From positions 1 to 64,000 of the forward strand of contig JASJCB010000018.1 in the NCBI GenBank assembly GCA_030066195.1: a DNA stretch of 64,000 nt, given 5' to 3'. Both the position numbers and the translations under genes were made by a program. The stretch comes from Acidobacteriota bacterium (GTDB lineage Bacteria > Acidobacteriota > Holophagae > Acanthopleuribacterales > Acanthopleuribacteraceae). Below are positions 58,107 to 64,000 of this stretch, one piece after another. Within the stretch, counting starts at the first letter, position 1; every line of letters starts with the position of its first letter. Under the pieces are notes generated by a model. It was not told where the DNA came from and ran no database searches. It worked only from the letters and a program-made list of their open reading frames with translations.

Positions 58107-58610
58107 TTACCCTTCGGGCACGGTTGAAAATATGTTGACGGTTCGACTGTTCGCATCCAAGATTTCCAGGCGAACAAGTCGGGGATGACCGGGCAGCGGG
58201 TAACCGGCCAGGCGTTCGGGCCACTCGATGACGACGATGGAGGGCGAGGCCAGCATTTCCTCGAAACCGATCTCATCCAGTTCGGCGGGATCGCTGAATC
58301 GATAGAGATCCAAGTGATCCAGGCCCGGGCCCGCGTCGTAATGATTGACCACGGTATAGGTGGGCGAGTCTACTTCCCAGGCATCGGCCATTCCCAACCC
58401 GATGCAGAGGCCGCGGACGAAATTGGTTTTCCCCGCGCCCAGTTCCCCTTGCAGCAAAACCACATCGCCCGGCTCCAGGCAAGCGGCAAAGGCGGAAGCT
58501 AGAGCCACGGTCCCGGCTTCGGAATGAGTTGTTCCGGTAAAAGGTAGGTCTTTTAAGTTCATCGGGATGGTGAGTGCGGTTTCAGTAACCGCCTGTCTTG
58601 CTTCCAGCAT
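58107..58610 (-). CDS. tsaE: tRNA threonylcarbamoyladenosine biosynthesis ATPase TsaE
   Basis: 167-aa P-loop ATPase that works with TsaB/TsaD in making the essential t6A modification of tRNA. Walker A 'LLQGELGAGKTNFVRGLC' (about residues 52-69); 'VDSPTYTVVNHYDAG' (about 80-94) is the diagnostic block, followed by 'LDHLDLYRFSDPAELDEIGFEEML' and IVVIEWPERL. The start may be ATG 58610 or ATG 58562 (residue 17); the latter gives the more usual family length, and neither has a strong ribosome site. It is the first gene of a run with the hybrid kinase and receiver protein. Confidence 0.93.
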   Translation of the reverse strand: MLEARQAVTETALTIPMNLKDLPFTGTTHSEAGTVALASAFAACLEPGDVVLLQGELGAGKTNFVRGLCIGLGMADAWEVDSPTYTVVNHYDAGPGLDHLDLYRFSDPAELDEIGFEEMLASPSIVVIEWPERLAGYPLPGHPRLVRLEILDANSRTVNIFSTVPEG

Positions 58611-58727
58611 TGATTGTTACTCGCCGCAAACAGCTGACTTATTATACGCCCCTGTGCGAGAGGGTCAACGTAAAAGGGGAAAAAAGGAAGGCTCCACCGA
58701 AGCGAACAGAACCCGACTCAAGACCAC

Positions 58728-59663
58728 TCAATCCCCGCGATCGGCAGTTTGAAGATGGTCGAGGTTGCGTTTCAGGCCGCTCATTTTGGTTCGCTTGATC
58801 GCCGATTTGCGGAAGGCGGCACTGAAATCCTCCTGCTCCATGGCGGCAACGTCCAGGTCGGGGTAACCGGCTCGCGGCCTCAATTCCGGCATCAATTCCT
58901 CCCTGGAAAACTTCCGTACCCAGGGACAAACCTCCTGGCAGATGTCGCAGCCGAAGATCCAATCGTGGAAATCCGGGGTTTCGTCGGGGAAATCGCCGCG
59001 GTGCTCGATGTTCAGGTAACTGATGCATTTGCGCGAATCGACCACGCCCTCGCGCACAAAGGCGTCGGTGGGGCAGGCATCCAGGCAGGCCCGACAATTA
59101 CCGCAAAAGGATTCATGTCGGCGACCGTAGGGGACGACAACATCGGTGACGATACAAGCCAGGAAGAGATAACTGCCGGCGGTGCGACTGATCAGGTTGC
59201 CGTTTTTGCCGATCCAACCCAGGCCGGCCTCCTCGGCCCAGTAACGTTCCAGGATGGGGCCGGTATCCACATAGGGGCGACATTCGGCCTGGGGCGTCGA
59301 CTCTTTCAGGCGTTCGATGATCAGCCACAGCTTCTTTTTCAGGACGTCATGATAATCGTCGCCGCAGGCGTAACGGGCCAGCTTTTTACCGGCCAGGGTG
59401 CAGGGTTCGCGATGATAGGGCGTGGTTAACACCAATACGGAGGCGGCGCCTTCCAGGACCAGGTCAAGATCGAGTCTTTTTTCTATGGCGCGGGCAAACC
59501 AGTGCATGTCGGCATGGTAATTCTCCGCCACCCAACGGCGCACGCCGGTTTCATACCGAACGGGCGCCTTGGGGGCAGCGGCCATCTCCAGGAAGCCCAG
59601 GCTCCGGGCGTAGTCAATCAGGCTCGCCCAGGCTTCTGCATCCAGCCGACGTTTGGTGGTCAT
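58728..59663 (-). CDS. queG: Epoxyqueuosine reductase QueG
   Basis: 311-aa cobalamin- and iron-sulfur-dependent enzyme that reduces epoxyqueuosine to queuosine in tRNA. The N-terminal part includes MHWFARAIEKRLDL. Substrate and cobalamin region: 'YVDTGPILERYWAEEAGLGWIGKNGNLI' (about 128-155). Two [4Fe-4S] clusters: CGNCRACLDACPTDAF (about 187-202) and CDICQEVCPW (about 237-246), with CISYLNIEHRG between them. The length is a little below the 340-380 aa of many QueG proteins, mainly at the C-terminus. ATG 59663 lies 5 bp after the gloB stop, so the two form an operon. Confidence 0.93.
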   Translation of the reverse strand: MTTKRRLDAEAWASLIDYARSLGFLEMAAAPKAPVRYETGVRRWVAENYHADMHWFARAIEKRLDLDLVLEGAASVLVLTTPYHREPCTLAGKKLARYACGDDYHDVLKKKLWLIIERLKESTPQAECRPYVDTGPILERYWAEEAGLGWIGKNGNLISRTAGSYLFLACIVTDVVVPYGRRHESFCGNCRACLDACPTDAFVREGVVDSRKCISYLNIEHRGDFPDETPDFHDWIFGCDICQEVCPWVRKFSREELMPELRPRAGYPDLDVAAMEQEDFSAAFRKSAIKRTKMSGLKRNLDHLQTADRGD

Positions 59664-59668
59664 GGGCT

Positions 59669-60442
59669 CTAGAACTTGTCCTTCAGTTCACGCACGACGC
59701 GAAGAACCTCGGCGGGACTGCCGTCGTTTTGGGGGTCGTGGCGTTTGACCGTGGCGATCAATTCCGGGCTGTCGCAACGCATGAAGGGATTGGTGGCGCG
59801 TTCCAGGGCAACCGTGGTGGGTGTGGTGAACTGCTTGGCGCGACGCATTTCGCGCACGCGCTTCAGGCGTGTCTGGATCGCTTTGTTTTCCGGCTCTACC
59901 GTGCGCGCAAAACGCAGATTGGCCTCGGTGTACTCATGACCGAAAAACAGGCGCGTGTTTTCGGGGCGACTGCCGATTTTTTCATTCAGCGAGCTGTACA
60001 TCTCGGCCGGAGTTCCCTCGAACAAGCGACCGCAACCGGCGGCGAACAAGGTATCTCCGGTGAAGGCGCAATCGCCGATATAAAAAGTTATGGCGCCGCT
60101 GGTGTGACCGGGATTGTGGGTGATCTCGCCGGTCAGGTTGCCGAAGGAGAAGGTATCGCCCTCTTCCAGAAAGTCGGTTTGACCGGGAATACGGCCCTTG
60201 TCCGACTTATGGCCGTAGACGCGCATTTGACCGAAGCGCGACAGTAACTTCTGGTTGCCGCCGACATGGTCCGGGTGGTGGTGGGTGTTCAGGATGGCCG
60301 CCAATTCAACGTCCATGCGCTCGACCGCCGCCTGGACCGGACGCGCCTTGGACGGGTCGACCACCGCCGCTTTGCCGGTTTGTTCGCAAATCAGGATATA
60401 AGCATAATTGTCACGCAAGCAGGGAACGGGAACAACCTGCAT
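59669..60442 (-). CDS. gloB: Hydroxyacylglutathione hydrolase (glyoxalase II)
   Basis: 257-aa metallo-beta-lactamase-fold thioesterase that hydrolyses S-lactoylglutathione to lactate and glutathione in methylglyoxal detoxification. N-terminal 'VPCLRDNYAYIL', the metal motif THHHPDHVGG (about 53-62), NPGHTSGAITFYIG (about 109-122), FTGDTLFAAGCGRLFEG (about 126-142) and FFGHEYTEANLRFA (about 163-176) are all typical. The C-terminal helical domain with 'RATNPFMRCDSPE' is the glutathione-binding part of true GloB, so this is not a generic lactamase-fold protein. ATG 60442 has AGGAGG eight bases upstream. It is followed by queG. Confidence 0.94.
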   Translation of the reverse strand: MQVVPVPCLRDNYAYILICEQTGKAAVVDPSKARPVQAAVERMDVELAAILNTHHHPDHVGGNQKLLSRFGQMRVYGHKSDKGRIPGQTDFLEEGDTFSFGNLTGEITHNPGHTSGAITFYIGDCAFTGDTLFAAGCGRLFEGTPAEMYSSLNEKIGSRPENTRLFFGHEYTEANLRFARTVEPENKAIQTRLKRVREMRRAKQFTTPTTVALERATNPFMRCDSPELIATVKRHDPQNDGSPAEVLRVVRELKDKF

Positions 60443-60601
60443 GGGAAATCCTCCTGTCAAAGGTTAAACACATGCTACCGCGCCCGGCAGCAAATCGCAA
60501 TGCCCAATAGGTATACGTACCGGGAACGGGAAAGGTCAGTCCGTATTGGGATACGCGTTCAGGACTTCCGAAACGCGAGGCGGATCGGTAAAACGTCTTG
60601 C

Positions 60602-61693
60602 CTATTCAACCTTGTCGCGTCTGATGATGTGGTAGCCGTAGATGGTTTCGACCGGCTCCTCGGTAATCTGACCCGGCTGCAATTTGTCCATGGCTTGTTC
60701 GAACGGCGGCAGCATGTTGCCGCGGAACCAACTGCCCAGCAGGCCGCCGTGTGAGGCCGAGGGGCCGTCCGAGAATTCTTTGGCCGTGTCTTCGAAGGTG
60801 CGTTCGCCGCTTTTCAGTTCGGCAATCAATTCCACGGCTCGCGCTCTGGCTTCCTCGCGGGTGCGGTCCACGCGGGCCTTGCCTTCCGATTCCTTGTGGG
60901 CAATCAGGACATGGGCGCCGGAGCGCTTTTCCAGGCGAATGCGGCGTACCAGGCCGAAGCCCACCGGGAACTCGATCGGCCCGGAGACCATACCGAAATC
61001 CAGGTTCGCCATATTGGTCAGCAGATCGCCTTGCAGGGGTTCCGTCTCATTGAATACGCCGAGGAACATGGGGCCGGCGCCCAAGTCGTTGTGTTCCTCG
61101 GCCAGTGCTTGGAAATTTTGCGGCGTCATTTCCCCGGAAACCTTTTCGGCAAGGGCCCGCGCTTCTTCCCTGGTTCGCGTGACGCTTTCCGGGGCCTGGG
61201 GCGCCCCCTTGTAGGCGATGAAGAACCCCTCGCCGCCGTAGTGCTTCACCTTCATGGCGTTACGGCGGATGATGTGGAAGCCGAATGCGGTTTCCACGGG
61301 CATGCGGGTGATCTCGCCGATCTCCAAACCCTTGGTCGTGACTTCGAACTCGGGGGCCATGTTGCCCTCGAACCAACTGCCCAGGTTACCGCCGATGATT
61401 TTGGTGGGTCCGTCCGAGTTTTCACGGGCCAGTTCCTCGAAGCGGTCCGGTTCGGTTGTCAGGGTTTGCGCCAGTTCCTCGGCTTTTTGCTTGGCCTGCT
61501 CACGGGTGCGGGTGATCTCGGGCGCGGCGCGGTCGGCGCCTTGGTAGGCGACCAGGATATGACTCGCGGCATAGTCGCCGTCCAATTGGAAGAGTTGATC
61601 CTCGGCGGGTTCTACGCTGACTTTGGTCGCCGGTACGGACCGGTTACAGGCGCCGAGAGTGAGTATCAGCGCCAGGAAAAATAATTGTCTCAA
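60602..61693 (-). CDS. Lipoprotein with three parvulin-like PPIase units
   Basis: 363-aa lipoprotein (signal peptide and lipobox LGAC, Cys16). Three successive PpiC/parvulin-like units follow. Unit 1, about 43-150: ASHILVAYQGA, GGNLGSWFEGNMAPEFE, ETAFGFHIIRR. Unit 2, about 155-255: degenerate, keeps the RTREEARALAE helix and GFGLVRRI but has lost the GG-LG-WF core. Unit 3, about 258-362: AHVLIAHKES, GGLLGSWFRGNMLPPFE, ETIYGYHIIRR. Units 1 and 3 look able to bind substrate. A role in outer-membrane or periplasmic protein folding is likely. It overlaps the upstream rnd gene by 4 bp (ATGA). Confidence 0.82.
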   Translation of the reverse strand: MRQLFFLALILTLGACNRSVPATKVSVEPAEDQLFQLDGDYAASHILVAYQGADRAAPEITRTREQAKQKAEELAQTLTTEPDRFEELARENSDGPTKIIGGNLGSWFEGNMAPEFEVTTKGLEIGEITRMPVETAFGFHIIRRNAMKVKHYGGEGFFIAYKGAPQAPESVTRTREEARALAEKVSGEMTPQNFQALAEEHNDLGAGPMFLGVFNETEPLQGDLLTNMANLDFGMVSGPIEFPVGFGLVRRIRLEKRSGAHVLIAHKESEGKARVDRTREEARARAVELIAELKSGERTFEDTAKEFSDGPSASHGGLLGSWFRGNMLPPFEQAMDKLQPGQITEEPVETIYGYHIIRRDKVE

Positions 61694-62874
61694 TGGTCTC
61701 CGTCCTCATACCCGTCCCAAACGATGCGGTGATCGCGGACGTGAATGGCGATACGGCCCTCGATCAGGTCAACCAGGGGTTTGCCGATCATTTCACCGCG
61801 CCAGCCCTCACCGACCGGATAACCGCTCAGGTCGCCTTCCTTGAAATAGGATTCGATCAAACCGGCCAGCTCCTTTTTGTTGATCAGGTGAGTGGGGGCG
61901 ATATCCGCGTTACGGGCGATTTCTTTAATGAGCAGCCAGCTGAGATCGGCCAGGGCTTCGCTTCTCTCACCGGGCGGTTTCTCCCTGGAGTTGCGCGTGA
62001 CAGGCCATTCGCTCTTGGGAATGGTGCGAGCTCGGGCATGGGTGTCGATGATCTCGTGCCCGTGGCGTTCGATGATCTTGGATTGCATGCCCCGGCGCGC
62101 GTGCAGGCTCTCGTAATTCAGTTTTTCCACTTTGGCCAGTTCGATCATGGCCTCGTCCGAAACCACGAAGCGCAGGGGCTTGTCCAGGCGGCGCGCGGTT
62201 TCGTAACGCCACCGGGCCAGGGCTTGTAAAACGACCATGTTGCGCGGACTGAGCGAGTTTGCCTTCTTGACCTTGCGCCACATGCTGTTGGGATCGGGCT
62301 CGAAGACCGCGTGGTTCAGCTGGGCCGAGGTCTCTTCGCGAATCCAGCTCAGGCGGTTCTTGCTCTCGGCGCGTTTGATCAGGCGGTCGTAGACGGCGGG
62401 CAGGTAAAGCACGTCGTCGCGGGCGTAATTCAGCTGCGATTCGGTCAGCGGGCGCTGTAACCAGTTGGTGAAGCTGGAACCCTTGGCAAGTTGCGTACCC
62501 AGGAGGCGGGAAACCAACGCGGAATACCCGATCTGGTCGCCGTAGCCGCACATGGATGCCGCGATCTGGGTATCGAAAAGGTTCAGCGGCATTTCGCCCA
62601 TCTGGTAGTAGAAAATTTCAATGTCCTGGCGGCCGGCATGGAAGATCTTGCATATGTCCGGGTTCTTCAAAAGATCGTGGAAGGGCGCCCAATCGGATAT
62701 TTGCAACGGGTCGATGAGCACGGGAGCGTGGGTCTTCCAGTTGACTTGGATCAAAGCCAGGATTGGGTAGAACGTGCGCTCGCGGATGAACTCGGTATCG
62801 ATGGCGACGGCGTCTTGTCGTGAAGCCTCGGCGCAAAAGCCGGCGAGTGCCTTGTCGGATTGGATATCGATCAT
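61690..62874 (-). CDS. rnd: Ribonuclease D
   Basis: 394-aa 3'-5' exoribonuclease that trims tRNA precursors and other small RNAs. DEDDy catalytic residues: Asp and Glu in AVAIDTEFIRERTF (about 22-35), Asp in IFHAGRQDIEIFY (about 77-89), Tyr and Asp in LNYARDDVLYL (about 148-158). The first HRDC domain follows (about 205-290: MVVLQALARWRYETARRLDKP, LRFVVSDEAM), and the C-terminal region is consistent with a second HRDC-like domain. ATG 62874; a frame extension to 62919 has no better start. It is first of an operon with the parvulin lipoprotein. Confidence 0.92.
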   Translation of the reverse strand: MIDIQSDKALAGFCAEASRQDAVAIDTEFIRERTFYPILALIQVNWKTHAPVLIDPLQISDWAPFHDLLKNPDICKIFHAGRQDIEIFYYQMGEMPLNLFDTQIAASMCGYGDQIGYSALVSRLLGTQLAKGSSFTNWLQRPLTESQLNYARDDVLYLPAVYDRLIKRAESKNRLSWIREETSAQLNHAVFEPDPNSMWRKVKKANSLSPRNMVVLQALARWRYETARRLDKPLRFVVSDEAMIELAKVEKLNYESLHARRGMQSKIIERHGHEIIDTHARARTIPKSEWPVTRNSREKPPGERSEALADLSWLLIKEIARNADIAPTHLINKKELAGLIESYFKEGDLSGYPVGEGWRGEMIGKPLVDLIEGRIAIHVRDHRIVWDGYEDGDH

Positions 62875-62993
62875 GCGGACCCCATGGGTGGATTCCCTCA
62901 ACCAGACCAAGCCTAGCATACCGCCATGGCAAATGCAGATATTATCTGCGCTAATTTCCCCGGCGCCGGAACCCTTGGGAAAAAGCCGGCTCC

Positions 62994-63836
62994 CTACTCG
63001 AGGAAGATCTTGATCTCGCGCTGGTCCTCGTCGATCAGTTTGAAAAGCACCTTACCGGAGGGCAAGGCTTCCAGGTTGATATCGATTTTGTTCAGATCGA
63101 TCCCGGTCTCGTTTTTGATGAACTCCAGGTCATCGTCTTTCAAGGCTTTGGTAATGGCCTGAAACAGCTTGATGGGCAGGGTAACGTTCACTTCTTCCTT
63201 GCCGGTGCCCAGGTTGCGAATCACCAGCTTGATCAATTTGGGCGGAATGTCGGAGTTCTGACGCTCGGCCAGAATCTTGTTCAACCGATCCTTATCCTTG
63301 TCGGTGCCCAGTTTGAGAATGTGACGGGAGGCGATGTCGCGCCGATCGGAGTCGGGATCGTTGGAAACCGTGTGGAAGAAGACCTCGATCCCAGAGGGAT
63401 CGTCCAGGCGGCTGAGGTAGACCGCGGCAAAAAAGCGCAGATCCTCGTTTTCATCGGTCAGTCCCTGCAACAGGACATTTTTCATTTCTTTGTCTTCAGA
63501 CACCAACTCGAAGGCCAGCTTCATGCGCTCCGAGCGCGCGTCGGTCAGGATATCTTTTTTACAATTGCCGTCTTCAATCAAATTCGTAAAGGTCTCGAAC
63601 GCCATTTTTTTGTCGCCCAGTTTCTCGTAACAGTACCCTACGTTCGCCCGGCTCTTACAAACACGGGGGCTGTCGGGGAACTGCTTGATGTGCTGGTTGT
63701 AATGCTTGATCGCTTCCAGCCACTCGTTGTTGAACCAGGCCATACGCGCCTTTTTGTAGACATCGTATTCCTGGGACTGGGCCTGCACGGGCAGGAGAGG
63801 AATGAAGATGAAGAGAAGAAGTGCTAACCTACGCAT
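62994..63836 (-). CDS. Secreted TPR/HEAT-repeat protein (280 aa)
   Basis: Signal peptide RRLALLLFIFIPLLPVQAQS, so it is periplasmic or secreted. Residues about 22-95 have TPR-like helices ('ARMAWFNNEWLEAIKHYNQHI', 'ANVGYCYEKLGDKKMAFETF'). Residues about 115-200 form HEAT-like pairs ('DENEDLRFFAAVYLSRLDDP', 'DRRDIASRHILKLGT'). The C-terminal part, 'LFQAITKALKDDDLEFIKNE' to the end, is charged and not recognised. Likely a scaffold in an envelope complex. Codirectional with the partial gene upstream, 8 bp away, so the two are probably one operon. Confidence 0.75.
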   Translation of the reverse strand: MRRLALLLFIFIPLLPVQAQSQEYDVYKKARMAWFNNEWLEAIKHYNQHIKQFPDSPRVCKSRANVGYCYEKLGDKKMAFETFTNLIEDGNCKKDILTDARSERMKLAFELVSEDKEMKNVLLQGLTDENEDLRFFAAVYLSRLDDPSGIEVFFHTVSNDPDSDRRDIASRHILKLGTDKDKDRLNKILAERQNSDIPPKLIKLVIRNLGTGKEEVNVTLPIKLFQAITKALKDDDLEFIKNETGIDLNKIDINLEALPSGKVLFKLIDEDQREIKIFLE

Positions 63837-63844
63837 AACACCAC

Positions 63845-64000
63845 CTAGGATAGTTGAATGTCCTGAGCAACCATCCGGACCTTGCTCAGTATACGGTTTT
63901 TGGAGATGTGTTCGTTCAGAAATTCCAGATCCATGGTGTCGGTACAGACGTCCAAGCCGTTCAGGTCCACCAGAATGGTTTCCAGTTGGGCGAAGAGGTC
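63845..64000 (-). CDS. Unknown protein, C-terminal end only
   Basis: The final 51 codons of a minus-strand gene that begins beyond the window edge. The visible part, from 'DLFAQLETILVDLNGLDVCT' to the last residues MVAQDIQLS, is helical and acidic, with no recognised motif. Its stop is 8 bp before the start of the secreted TPR/HEAT gene. Only the reading frame and the good end-to-start spacing support it. Confidence 0.55.
   Translation of the reverse strand, partial: DLFAQLETILVDLNGLDVCTDTMDLEFLNEHISKNRILSKVRMVAQDIQLS

Noticed and set aside
1..64000. tRNA, rRNA, riboswitch or transposase-type insertion sequence
   Set aside because: I looked for tRNA arms, conserved rRNA stretches, a fluoride riboswitch before crcB and DDE transposase motifs and found none that hold up by eye. 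A covariance-model search would be needed to exclude small RNAs.

Overview
The window looks like chromosome from a Gram-negative, flagellated bacterium with about 60% GC genes, in a lineage rich in very large two-component proteins. My best guess is an Acidobacteriota relative of the Holophagae/Acanthopleuribacter type. This is inferred from gene style: giant beta-propeller (Reg_prop/Y_Y_Y) sensor kinases, many HEAT/TPR proteins and acidobacterial-style sigma fragments. It has not been tested with a marker gene. No rRNA or tRNA gene and no CRISPR array was seen.

Layout. 1-970: AT-richer, gene-poor stretch with one doubtful small ORF and a short direct repeat. 973-8584 (minus strand): six co-directional genes reading HEAT-repeat/receiver protein, motA, motB, photoactive yellow protein (pyp), p-coumarate:CoA ligase (pcl) and tyrosine ammonia-lyase (tal). 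This is a complete blue-light photoreceptor cassette (apoprotein plus chromophore synthesis) directly behind flagellar stator genes. pseB, a pseudaminic-acid gene typical of flagellin glycosylation, is divergent to it. 9993-14837: giant periplasmic-propeller hybrid kinase. 15139-22300: housekeeping genes (enoyl-CoA hydratase, gpmI, valS and two small associated genes) and an unknown protein.

22301-25036 is an accessory island. It holds an orphan RiPP (lanthipeptide-leader-like) precursor with a duplicated Cys-rich core behind a near-consensus sigma-70 promoter, a truncated ATPase, operator-like repeats, a PD-(D/E)XK nuclease flanked by 40-bp direct repeats, and an antitoxin with a stub of a partner gene. 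25142-31950: proteases, aminotransferase, CDGSH iron-sulfur protein, symporter, acetyltransferase and LD-carboxypeptidase. 32000-33770: a second gene-poor accessory patch with a secreted Cys-rich peptide and two copies of a perfect 26-bp palindrome.

33769-47256: mutS2, a histidine kinase and a second giant propeller hybrid kinase. The 3' end of that kinase is duplicated on the far side of an Rpn-family nuclease gene. Then come a TPR/hydratase fusion, the fluoride channel crcB, an HtpX-like protease behind a tiny leader ORF, and a small unknown gene. 47470-53076: a third propeller protein, this one with GGDEF/EAL output, and a DUF1028 protein. 53279-54252: a Tae4-type peptidoglycan amidase (type VI secretion effector family) with a WG-repeat lipoprotein that is a candidate immunity protein. 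54349-64000: amidohydrolase, sigma-region-4 protein, a response-regulator/hybrid-kinase pair, tsaE, queG, gloB, a triple-parvulin lipoprotein, ribonuclease D, a TPR/HEAT secreted protein and the end of one more gene.

The main themes are signal transduction (light, periplasmic ligands, c-di-GMP) and motility. The strongest candidates for an undescribed system are the HEAT-REC/motAB/pyp/pcl/tal gene cluster, the orphan RiPP precursor and the Tae4/WG-lipoprotein pair.
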